From Candidatus Kapaibacterium sp. (GTDB taxonomy: Bacteria; Bacteroidota; Ignavibacteria; Kapaibacteriales; JAEUSM01), in NCBI GenBank assembly GCA_016788785.1, contig JAEUSM010000006.1, positions 409,864-473,863 of the forward strand: 64,000 nt of DNA, read 5' to 3'. A program made the position numbers and the translations under genes. The notes under the pieces are model-generated. The model was given only the letters and a program-made list of their open reading frames with translations, had not been told where the DNA came from and ran no database searches. This document shows positions 26,355-34,076 of the stretch, in pieces (the stretch's first letter is position 1; the number at the start of each line of letters is the position of its first letter).

Positions 26355-27464
26355 TTAGTTTTGTAAAAATGTTGTTACAATTTCAACAACTCTTTCAGAG
26401 GCATTACCATCCCACTTTGGGGGAATTGCACCTTGTTTGATTTTACCATCTACAATTGGCAAAACCGTTGAAATCATAGTATCATAATTCGGATCAATAA
26501 GAATATTCGTACCTATATCAACAGTAGAAGGTCGTTCAGTCGTTGTTCTGATTGTAACACAAGGAACTTGTAAAGCAGTTGTTTCCTCTTGAATACCGCC
26601 AGAGTCTGTCATCACAAACGTTGAATATCTCATTAAATTCAAAAAATCAACGTATCCTTGAGGATCTATTAATTTAAATTGATTGGTATTTTCAACATAA
26701 TTTTGTAACCCAAACAATTCGATATTTTTTCTTGTTCGTGGATGAATCGGAAAAACAACAACTATCGACTCCGAAAGTTTTTGTAGAACTTTTAAAATCA
26801 TTTCTAATTGCTGTGGTTCATCTACATTGCTAGGACGATGTATAGTAATGAGTCCAAATGCTTTTTTTGTTAAGCCCAATTGTTCCAAAGTAGATTTTGT
26901 ATCCGCCTTAGGAAGTGCATAGTGCAAAGAATCTATCATCGTGTTTCCAACGAAATGCACTTTGGAAGAATCAATTCCTTCTTTTATCAAATTGTCCAAA
27001 CCACTTTGTTCTGTGACAAAAAGAATATCACTTAATACATCAGTGGCTATTCGGTTTAATTCTTCTGGCATAGTTCTATCGAAACTTCTTAAACCAGATT
27101 CTATATGACCAACGGGAATTCCCATTTTTGTTGCAACAATTGTTGCCGCTAAAGTAGAATTTACATCTCCAGGAACTAATACCAAATCAGGTCTATCTTC
27201 GATAAATACTTTCTCTAATTCAATCATTGTCTTTGCTGTTTGCACTGCATGGGACCCAGAGCCTACTCCAAGAAAATATGATGGTGTGGGCATATCTAAA
27301 TCTGCAAAAAACGCATCTGACATCTTTGCGTCATAATGCTGGCCAGTATGCAATATAGTATTAACATACTTTGAGGTATCTACCTTTTGAAAAGCTCGGT
27401 GAATAGGAGCAATTTTCATAAAATTAGGCCTTGCACCAACTATCGAAACGATTTTCTTCTGCAT
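26355..27464 (-). CDS. wecB: UDP-N-acetylglucosamine 2-epimerase (non-hydrolysing)
   Basis: 369 residues, full length for WecB. Motifs: IVGARPNFMKIAPIHRAF at the N-terminus, LHTGQHYD, VPGDVNST, HIESGLRSFDRTMPEE, TIHRPSNVD and the C-terminal DSGGIQEETTAL, all part of the nucleotide and epimerase site. It interconverts UDP-GlcNAc and UDP-ManNAc in the cytosol. The start ATG shares one base with the stop of the upstream dehydrogenase (TAATG), so the two are coupled. Together they could make UDP-ManNAcA. Confidence 0.93.
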   Translation of the reverse strand: MQKKIVSIVGARPNFMKIAPIHRAFQKVDTSKYVNTILHTGQHYDAKMSDAFFADLDMPTPSYFLGVGSGSHAVQTAKTMIELEKVFIEDRPDLVLVPGDVNSTLAATIVATKMGIPVGHIESGLRSFDRTMPEELNRIATDVLSDILFVTEQSGLDNLIKEGIDSSKVHFVGNTMIDSLHYALPKADTKSTLEQLGLTKKAFGLITIHRPSNVDEPQQLEMILKVLQKLSESIVVVFPIHPRTRKNIELFGLQNYVENTNQFKLIDPQGYVDFLNLMRYSTFVMTDSGGIQEETTALQVPCVTIRTTTERPSTVDIGTNILIDPNYDTMISTVLPIVDGKIKQGAIPPKWDGNASERVVEIVTTFLQN

Positions 27465-28795
27465 TATTTACCATCACCCAAAAGAACAACATTTGTTGCA
27501 TCTTTTATATGTTTACAAGCATTTCTTGTATCTAAGACTACTTTAGAATGTTTGACTATCATTTCGTAATCGAAAACAGAATGGTCTGTAGTTATTACTA
27601 CAACATTTGCAGAAGAAAGTAATTCTGGAGTTATACTTTTCGTTGAGGTGTAAATAGTTTCTCCAATTTTAGTTGTAGGAATGTAAGGGTCATGATACGT
27701 TATATTTGTAATTCCTTCTTCCAATAATAATTCTGCAATTCTAAGTGCTGGAGAATGACGTAAATCATCAACATCTTTTTTGAATGCCATACCAAGTATA
27801 AGTATATTCGCTGATGCTAAAGAAACTGGTTGTTTTGCAATTTCTTTGATAATCATCGAACGAACATAAAATGGCATTGATTCATTCACTTCAGCTGCTA
27901 AGGTGATGAAATTCGTTACAAAATCATATTCTCTTGCCATCCATGATAAATAATATGGGTCTATGAGAATACAATGTCCGCCAATTCCAGGACCCGGATA
28001 AAACGGCATAAATCCGAATGGTTTTGTAGATGCAGCTTCGACCACTTCCCAAATATTCACACCTATTCTATCACATAATTGTGCTAACTCATTAACCAAA
28101 GCAATATTCACTGAACGGAAGATATTTTCAAGAAGTTTTTCCATCTCAGCAACTCCAGGAGAATTGACCGGTACTACTTTTGAAATAATGATTTCATTTG
28201 CAAGTACTGCCAATTTTGTACAATTTTCTGTAATTCCACCAACAACTATTGGTGTATTGGCAGTGTGCCAAACTTTATTCCCTGGGTCAATTCGTTCAGG
28301 AGAGAATGCTAAAAAGTATTCAGAACCACATTTCAAACCTGCTTCATCTAAAATGGGTTTTACGTATTTTTCGGTCGTACCTGGAAATGTCGTTGATTTT
28401 AGTATTATAAGTTGTCCAGCACGTAATGAATTGGTTACACCTCTTGTTGAATCAACAATGTGAGAGATATCGGGGTCTTTATTGACAGTGAAAGGAGTAG
28501 GAACGCAAATAAATATAATATCACATTCGCTACAAACAGAAAAGTCAGTTGTTGCAGAAAAGGTCTTTGAAGTTACTATTTCTTTTACCCATTCTGAATT
28601 AATATCAGCAATGTAGTTTTCACCACGATTTAGCATCGCAACTTTTTCTTCTACTACATCAATACCAATAGTTTTGATACCTTTTTTTGCATATTCAACT
28701 GCTAATGGTAAACCAACATAGCCTAAACCAATGACTCCGATTGTACAGGTTTTCTCACGTAAAAGTTTTTCTAATTGTTCTGAAGCAAGACTCAT
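27464..28795 (-). CDS. UDP-N-acetylhexosamine 6-dehydrogenase (WbpA/WecC family)
   Basis: 443 residues. The NAD-binding loop is IGVIGLGYVGLPLAVEYA. The central part has ILKSTTFPGTTE and FSPERIDPGNK, and the catalytic cysteine is in GPGIGGHCILIDPYYL (usual form GGHCIPVDP; here Pro is replaced by Leu). The C-terminal UDP-binding domain has LGMAFKKDVDDLRHSPAL. It performs a two-step oxidation of C6 of a UDP-HexNAc to the uronic acid. With the coupled UDP-GlcNAc 2-epimerase the product could be UDP-ManNAcA; UDP-GlcNAcA is the alternative. Confidence 0.9.
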   Translation of the reverse strand: MSLASEQLEKLLREKTCTIGVIGLGYVGLPLAVEYAKKGIKTIGIDVVEEKVAMLNRGENYIADINSEWVKEIVTSKTFSATTDFSVCSECDIIFICVPTPFTVNKDPDISHIVDSTRGVTNSLRAGQLIILKSTTFPGTTEKYVKPILDEAGLKCGSEYFLAFSPERIDPGNKVWHTANTPIVVGGITENCTKLAVLANEIIISKVVPVNSPGVAEMEKLLENIFRSVNIALVNELAQLCDRIGVNIWEVVEAASTKPFGFMPFYPGPGIGGHCILIDPYYLSWMAREYDFVTNFITLAAEVNESMPFYVRSMIIKEIAKQPVSLASANILILGMAFKKDVDDLRHSPALRIAELLLEEGITNITYHDPYIPTTKIGETIYTSTKSITPELLSSANVVVITTDHSVFDYEMIVKHSKVVLDTRNACKHIKDATNVVLLGDGK

Positions 28796-28868
28796 ATATA
28801 TTCGTTTTTATATTGACATTTTGGAAAAGTGTTGTTTGCTTTTTACCTATTCCGAATTAAGGGAGTAG

Positions 28869-29855
28869 TTATTGTTGGTATTGTCCACTCTTAATATTTT
28901 CTATCCACTGTTTGTTATCTATGTACCATTCGACTGTTTTTTGAAGCCCGACTTCAAAACTTACTGTTGGTGACCATTGAAGTTCCTTTTCAATGAAGCT
29001 TGTATCGATTGCGTAACGGAAATCATGTCCCTTTCTATCCTCTACAAATTCAATTAGAGAATTATCCTTACCCAAAATAGAAAGAATAGTTGTAACTACA
29101 TCTATATTTGTACGTTCTGATTTTCCACCAATATTATACACCAAACCATCAATCCCATTTTCAAACACATTCAAAACTGCATAGTTATGGTCTTTCACAT
29201 AAATCCAATCACGAACATTGAGACCATTTCCATAAACTGGTAGTTTTTTGTTTTGCAATGCCAAATCAATCATTCGAGGAATTAATTTTTCTGGGAATTG
29301 ATAGGGTCCATAATTATTCGAACAACGCGTTATAACAGCAGGAAAATTATGTGTATGAACAAAAGAACGTACTAATAAGTCAGACGATGCTTTTGAAGAT
29401 GAGTATGGTGAATTTGGTGCAAGAGGAGTTTCTTCTGTAAAGTACCCTTCATCGCCCAATGTACCATACACTTCATCAGTTGAGATATGAACAAATCGCT
29501 TAATTCCATGCGAACGTGCCGCTTCTAAAAGCGACAATGTACCCATGACATTCGTTTCAAAAAATGGTGATGCAGATTCGATTGAACGATCTACGTGTGA
29601 TTCTGCAGCAAAATGAATAATAGCTTCAACAGAATGTTTATGTAATAATTTCGTGATTTCTTCTCGATTGTTAATGGAAGTTTTTGAAAAGGTATATCGA
29701 GGATGTTTTTCTATTGAACGAAGGTTATCCAAATTTCCAGAGTATGTCAAACAATCTACATTAACAACAGTATAGTCAGTTTCTTCTATCAATAAATGAA
29801 TAAAATTACTTCCTATAAAACCTGCTCCACCAGTTACGAGAATTGTTTTTGACAT
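28869..29855 (-). CDS. rfbB: dTDP-glucose 4,6-dehydratase
   Basis: 328 residues, normal length. Rossmann loop TGGAGFIGSNF, then VDCLTYSGNL (dTDP-glucose dehydratase signature), HFAAESHVDRS, the catalytic STDEVYG with Asp-Glu, the YSSSK Tyr/Lys pair, and RCSNNYGPYQFPEKLIP. It makes dTDP-4-keto-6-deoxyglucose. It is the first gene of the exopolysaccharide run, preceded by an 11-bp inverted repeat. Other dTDP-rhamnose genes (rfbA, rfbC, rfbD) are not in the window, so the pathway must be completed elsewhere or the product is another deoxysugar. Confidence 0.93.
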   Translation of the reverse strand: MSKTILVTGGAGFIGSNFIHLLIEETDYTVVNVDCLTYSGNLDNLRSIEKHPRYTFSKTSINNREEITKLLHKHSVEAIIHFAAESHVDRSIESASPFFETNVMGTLSLLEAARSHGIKRFVHISTDEVYGTLGDEGYFTEETPLAPNSPYSSSKASSDLLVRSFVHTHNFPAVITRCSNNYGPYQFPEKLIPRMIDLALQNKKLPVYGNGLNVRDWIYVKDHNYAVLNVFENGIDGLVYNIGGKSERTNIDVVTTILSILGKDNSLIEFVEDRKGHDFRYAIDTSFIEKELQWSPTVSFEVGLQKTVEWYIDNKQWIENIKSGQYQQ

Positions 29856-29905
29856 AAAAAATGATTTTGATTTGCTTTTTTGGCAATAATAACGTTGTAT
29901 TTGAT

Positions 29906-29950
29906 AAGAATACTTAAACGAATGGTAACTATTATATTGTAAGTATTCTT
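29906..29950. repeat. 11-bp perfect inverted repeat upstream of rfbB
   Basis: AAGAATACTTA (29906-29916) and its exact reverse complement TAAGTATTCTT (29940-29950) are separated by 23 bases. The element lies 50-95 bases before the rfbB start. It has no U-run, so it is not an obvious terminator; an operator or leader hairpin for the polysaccharide operon is possible. Confidence 0.5.
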
Positions 29951-29974
29951 CGTGTTTGAAACGCTACAAACAAA

Positions 29975-30008
29975 AAAAACTATCTACAAAGGAATGTAAA
30001 TAGTTTTT
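29975..30008 (-). terminator. Hairpin terminator downstream of tRNA-Phe
   Basis: The stem AAAAACTAT…ATAGTTTTT, extended by TAC/GTA after one mismatch, ends in a T-run in either direction. It lies about 50 bases past the tRNA 3' end and would stop the tRNA transcript before the rfbB operon. Confidence 0.6.
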
Positions 30009-30057
30009 GTATGGTAAATAGATTGCTAATTTCAAAAATTATTAATACTATTTTGAG

Positions 30058-30130
30058 TGGTTAGGGAGGGAATTGAACCCCCGACACATGGATTTTCAGT
30101 CCATTGCTCTACCAACTGAGCTACCTAACC
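30058..30130 (-). tRNA. tRNA-Phe (GAA)
   Basis: A 73-base cloverleaf. The acceptor stem is GGTTAGG/CCTAACC with discriminator A. The D-arm is GCTC…GAGC, the anticodon arm ATGGA-CTGAAAA-TCCAT with anticodon GAA, and the T-arm GGGGG-TTCAATT-CCCTC. The 3' CCA is not encoded (CTC follows). A TTTG/TATATTTG promoter lies just upstream. Confidence 0.97.
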
Positions 30131-30165
30131 GACATTTATTTTTCAACATATTGAAGAATAGGATA

Positions 30166-30196
30166 CAAATATACGGCTTTTTCCTTATTTTGCAAA
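30166..30196 (-). promoter_or_regulatory. FCB-type promoter of tRNA-Phe
   Basis: On the minus strand TTTG (30196-30193) is followed by a 19-base spacer and TATATTTG (30173-30166). This matches the TTTG / TAnnTTTG -33/-7 pattern used by the primary sigma factor of Bacteroidota. The predicted start lies about 30 bases before the tRNA 5' end. Confidence 0.65.
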
Positions 30197-30231
30197 ATTA
30201 TTCTCTCTTTTTTTTCCTCTAAACAAATAAA

Positions 30232-31296
30232 ATGTATCTTGACGCTGAAATTACTGGTGAATCTTTTGATTCTATTTATAATGAAATTGAACTGAACTTT
30301 AATGACCAACGCTACGAAACTGTCATACAACTTTGTGATGTTCTGTTGGATAAAATATTACCATCACTCCAAATTACAGAAACAGAGTTAAATCAAAAAC
30401 TCATTTCTGTGTTTTACTATAAAGCAGAATCCTTGGTCTATACTGAACAACTCGAGGATTCCATCGAATTTTATGCAAAAGCAATTGAGCTTACGGAAGT
30501 ATTAAAAGATGCTGAATCTGAAATCGAATTGATTTTCACTTATTTAGAAATTGTTATTCAAAATCAATTAGATAGAGAAGTTGATTCGTATTTTCAACGA
30601 ATTGCTGATTTACATTCCATTCGAAAAGATAATTCGATATTAGCCCAATGGTATGCACTCAAAGCTGGATATGCTTTCAATTGTGAGCAATTTGACGATA
30701 CAATAAAATATTGTCAGATGTTCGAACGCTTTAATAATGGCGATACAGATTCTTTGTACACTATTGATGTTGCGACACTAAACATTCGAGCGAATAATGC
30801 CTTAGGAAATCAAAAAACTGCACTGGAATTATCTAAAAATGCAATGGATGAGTTTCAATTGCTCCTTCGAACAGAAAAGTATTGTGAGTTATTGGTAAAC
30901 CATGGTCTTTTGGAATATAACAATCAAAATGCTCATGAGGCAATTTCTACGTTGCAAAAAGCATATCAAATTTCCGACGAAGAAGGATTTTCTTTGTGTG
31001 CATTGAATGCTCTTTATACTGTAGGATTTGTGTTCTTTTCCAATGAACAATTTGAAGAAGCATTAAATATTGGTTTACAATTTCTTGCAAGAAAGGATTG
31101 CGAATTAATCACTGAATTGATTTCTGAAGTCATTGTTTTTGTGGGAGTTTCTTACGTAAAATTGGAACGTTGGAACGATTGCAAAACTTTTATCGATAAA
31201 CATCTACAAAATCAAGAATCAAGTTATTATTTTTCTGTTGTAGAAAAATTACTGTTACTTCAAAAAATGGTTGATGCTCAATTATCATTAGATTAA
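30232..31296 (+). CDS. TPR-like alpha-helical protein of unknown function
   Basis: 354 residues, no signal peptide and no membrane segment. The chain is built of helix pairs with degenerate TPR patterns, such as YKAESLVYTEQLEDSIEFYAKAIEL (about 63-87), NNALGNQKTALELSKNAMDEF, and YTVGFVFFSNEQFEEALNIGLQFL. Such proteins usually act as binding scaffolds in the cytosol. It is transcribed divergently from tRNA-Phe, about 100 bases away. It has no cyclase or kinase domain, unlike the other TPR proteins in the window. The next gene begins 34 bases downstream and may be co-transcribed. Confidence 0.75.
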   Translation: MYLDAEITGESFDSIYNEIELNFNDQRYETVIQLCDVLLDKILPSLQITETELNQKLISVFYYKAESLVYTEQLEDSIEFYAKAIELTEVLKDAESEIELIFTYLEIVIQNQLDREVDSYFQRIADLHSIRKDNSILAQWYALKAGYAFNCEQFDDTIKYCQMFERFNNGDTDSLYTIDVATLNIRANNALGNQKTALELSKNAMDEFQLLLRTEKYCELLVNHGLLEYNNQNAHEAISTLQKAYQISDEEGFSLCALNALYTVGFVFFSNEQFEEALNIGLQFLARKDCELITELISEVIVFVGVSYVKLERWNDCKTFIDKHLQNQESSYYFSVVEKLLLLQKMVDAQLSLD

Positions 31297-31330
31297 CACA
31301 CTTTTCAAATATTATCGAAAGGAATGTCGT

Positions 31331-31804
31331 ATGAAATTTCGTTTTGAAAGCTCCGCAGAAAAAATCATTGCAGGTTTGCCAGTGTTCGGAAAACCTGATA
31401 GCGGAATATTTACAAAAGCATGGGATATGTTTATTCCGATAATGGATAAAATTCCGAATGTAGTTAGCCCAAAGTTGTGTTATGGAGTAGAATGGTACAC
31501 CAATGAATTTATGCAAACTGGTGAAATGTTTTATATGCCAGGTGTTGAGATATCAGACACATACGGTCTTCCAACTCCTTTTGCCATTAAAATAATTCCA
31601 GCAGCTGAATTTGTCGTTTTTGAGGCTATTGGTGGCGTCAAAGGAATCCATCAAGTTTGGAATTACTTTCATTCAACATGGAAAAATGAACATGGTTATG
31701 ATATATCTTCAGGCATTGATTTTGAACTCTATGACGAACGCTTCAAAGGTATTGATAACCCTGAAACTATTATTGAAATTTATATCCCCGTTCATAAAGT
31801 ATAG
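31331..31804 (+). CDS. GyrI-like/AraC effector-binding domain protein
   Basis: 157 residues forming a single small-molecule-binding domain of the GyrI/SOUL-like fold: YGVEWYTNEF, MFYMPGVEISD, the central IIPAAEFVVFEAIGGVKGIHQVWNYF, and the C-terminal FELYDERF…TIIEIYIPVHK, which is the usual ending of this family. There is no DNA-binding part, so it is a stand-alone effector-binding protein. A terminator follows immediately. Ligand unknown. Confidence 0.8.
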   Translation: MKFRFESSAEKIIAGLPVFGKPDSGIFTKAWDMFIPIMDKIPNVVSPKLCYGVEWYTNEFMQTGEMFYMPGVEISDTYGLPTPFAIKIIPAAEFVVFEAIGGVKGIHQVWNYFHSTWKNEHGYDISSGIDFELYDERFKGIDNPETIIEIYIPVHKV

Positions 31805-31830
31805 AAAAACTGTTATTACTAATTCCTTAC

Positions 31831-31867
31831 AAAAAAGTACTATGAAAAATTTTCGTAGTACTTTTTT
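31831..31867 (+). terminator. Rho-independent terminator after the GyrI-like gene
   Basis: AAAAAAGTACTATG pairs with CGTAGTACTTTTTT (one G-T pair) around a short AT loop and ends in a T-run. It stands 27 bases after the stop codon. Confidence 0.8.
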
Positions 31868-31897
31868 GTTTTATTTCATAAAATTATAGTATATTTG
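31865..31897 (+). promoter_or_regulatory. FCB-type promoter for the first T9SS cargo gene
   Basis: TTTG (31865-31868) and TATATTTG (31890-31897) are 21 bases apart, fitting TTTG / TAnnTTTG. The -7 box lies 38 bases before the ATG at 31936. The -33 box overlaps the T-run of the preceding terminator. Confidence 0.5.
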
Positions 31898-31935
31898 CTA
31901 TAACTTTTCTTTCAAACATTTCACGAGGTATCTCA

Positions 31936-33948
31936 ATGAATAAAATCGTACTTTCTTTTCTTGCTTTCTTTTTTGTTTTTCTAACTGCCTTAGACCTTTT
32001 CTCTATTGAATTGGGTAGAGGATTTATACTAGTATATCATCCACAGTCTGCTGGAATTGTAAGACTTTCTGATAATAAGCTTATACAAGCAGACAATGAT
32101 GGTAGTGTAATGGTTGATCTGATCACTGGAGAATCAATACCTTTTGAAAGTGCTAATTTGAAAATCGGTACCGTAGTTGATTATATTATTGATGGTACAA
32201 AACTAATCTCTTTGAGTGTAGATTTTGGTGGAATATTTGGAGAATATGCAGTTGTAGGTGGTATGGATTTTTACAACCTCAGTTCTCAAACTTGTCGAGT
32301 TAATGGAACAAGACTTAAATTTGATTCTCAAATCAAGTTTAGATCTCGTGGCAAAGATGTTTCCCCAAACATAATTCGCAATACAGATTTAGTAAGAGTA
32401 ACGTACAAAAAAGACCCTGTCAATGATGAAAATATAGCTACAATCATTGAAGTAATTAGTGGAACTAACTTTGATATGAAACGTACTGGTATTATCAGAA
32501 AATTTTCTGTCAATGAAATAATCTTAGGTGACCCAGTTGATCCAAACTATCAAGAACAATTTATTGTTCATACTTCTTCAAAAATTTATGATAATAATTT
32601 TGAATCTGGTAGTAGATCTCTTCTAAAAGTTGGTACTTTGATTGATGTTTATGCTATGTATGATTCTATACTTTCAACAAATATTGCTTACGAAATTCAT
32701 GTCAAAGATATTCCAAACAACAATGATTTTTCAATCACTGGTCGTCCTTTATCTGCTTCTGCAGGATTTTTGACTACGGAATTTGGAGTTTTCAACTTCT
32801 TACCAACAGGGAAATTTACTGACTTTAGTGGTGATGCAATTACTCTTACTGAATTACTTCAAGGAGAAGCTCGATATTTCTCTGCAAATGTTGTGAGAGG
32901 TAACGAAGTAAATCTAACTGCAATTAAAGAAATACCAACGGTACAAACGGAATCTACTTTTGAAGGGACGATTACCATTTTACCAAGTTCTCCAATTGCT
33001 CAAGGAATTCGAGCTAATAGTGTGAATCAGGGCTCTTCTTTAGTACCACAAAGTTTGTTAATAAATCAAACAAAAACACAATTTAAAGGACATTATTACA
33101 ATCAACTTGAAGGTCGAACAGCTCGAATTACGGCAAGAAAAGGTAGTAATGCAAATCTAAGACAAAGAATTTTAGCAGAAACTATGGCTATTGAAGCAAC
33201 TGATCCTGTTAATCCGAAGTTCTTCATTGGTGTAATTACTGAAAGTTCAGGTTCGTTTATCACCATTAATGATATGAAAATCAATCTTAATAGCAATACC
33301 TCATTTGTAAAAATAGATGGTACTGTTGGTAATATTACAGATTTTGTCCCAGGAAATTTTGCAGTAATTGAAGTAAATCCTGGAACTGATATTGTTGCAA
33401 AAACTGCTTACCGTTTTAATCAATTTGAAATAGTAGGTCGAATAAACTATACTCAAAATGACCAAATATCTGTTGGTGGAAATATGTTACCAACAGGTGA
33501 TTTCACGTATTATCGTGGACAAGGTAATCAAGTAACTGAATTAGACAAAATTCTACCTAATTCTGTTGTGAAAGTAGTTACTTTGCATGGTGCTGCTGAA
33601 GCAATTACAAAATTTACCGGTAAAGGTTTTCCAACAACTGCAACTGTTGGCACTATTGCAAGAATCGTTTATGTTCTTCAAGGTCCTGACCCAGTATCTA
33701 CCAATGATCCAGTTGTTACGTCAACAATATTTCCAAACCCATCGTCTACAACTGTTTCGATTGCAGCACCTGAGAATGTCGTTTCTGAAGTTACCGTTTC
33801 TACAATGCTAGGCGAAAGAGTATTTTCAAAAGCAAATGTAACTGGAACAACACAGTTTTCTACTGCAACATTGCCGATTGGACAGTACTTAGTCAAAATC
33901 ACCAACAACAAATCAACCACAAACCAAATCCTGCAAGTGATTCGTTAA
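31936..33948 (+). CDS. T9SS-exported protein with repeated DUF5666-like beta segments (paralogue 1)
   Basis: 670 residues. Signal peptide (1 to about 25). The body has several beta-rich segments of the form TGIIRKFS…IILGD, FEGTITILPSS, FIGVITESSGSFITINDM, VGRINYTQNDQISVGG, which resemble DUF5666-type repeats. The last ~75 residues are a T9SS type A sorting domain (FPNPSSTTVSI … TMLGERVF … LPIGQYLVKIT … ILQVIR). It should be secreted across the outer membrane or displayed on the surface. Function unknown. The adjacent gene is a full-length paralogue, and both are followed by the same terminator. Confidence 0.8.
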   Translation: MNKIVLSFLAFFFVFLTALDLFSIELGRGFILVYHPQSAGIVRLSDNKLIQADNDGSVMVDLITGESIPFESANLKIGTVVDYIIDGTKLISLSVDFGGIFGEYAVVGGMDFYNLSSQTCRVNGTRLKFDSQIKFRSRGKDVSPNIIRNTDLVRVTYKKDPVNDENIATIIEVISGTNFDMKRTGIIRKFSVNEIILGDPVDPNYQEQFIVHTSSKIYDNNFESGSRSLLKVGTLIDVYAMYDSILSTNIAYEIHVKDIPNNNDFSITGRPLSASAGFLTTEFGVFNFLPTGKFTDFSGDAITLTELLQGEARYFSANVVRGNEVNLTAIKEIPTVQTESTFEGTITILPSSPIAQGIRANSVNQGSSLVPQSLLINQTKTQFKGHYYNQLEGRTARITARKGSNANLRQRILAETMAIEATDPVNPKFFIGVITESSGSFITINDMKINLNSNTSFVKIDGTVGNITDFVPGNFAVIEVNPGTDIVAKTAYRFNQFEIVGRINYTQNDQISVGGNMLPTGDFTYYRGQGNQVTELDKILPNSVVKVVTLHGAAEAITKFTGKGFPTTATVGTIARIVYVLQGPDPVSTNDPVVTSTIFPNPSSTTVSIAAPENVVSEVTVSTMLGERVFSKANVTGTTQFSTATLPIGQYLVKITNNKSTTNQILQVIR

Positions 33949-33971
33949 GATTTATAATTATATTTCAAGAC

Positions 33972-34000
33972 AAAAAGCGATGGTATTCATCGCTTTTTTT
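33972..34000 (+). terminator. Rho-independent terminator after T9SS paralogue 1
   Basis: The stem AAAAAGCGATG / CATCGCTTTTT with loop GTATT is followed by a T-run. It is the same sequence as the terminator at 36071-36100. Confidence 0.9.
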
Positions 34001-34076
34001 GTATTTTAGAATAACGATTTAGTTAAATTTGATTCTTTTTTTTCTCCTAGTCACATTAATATTCAGAAAGTGTCTT

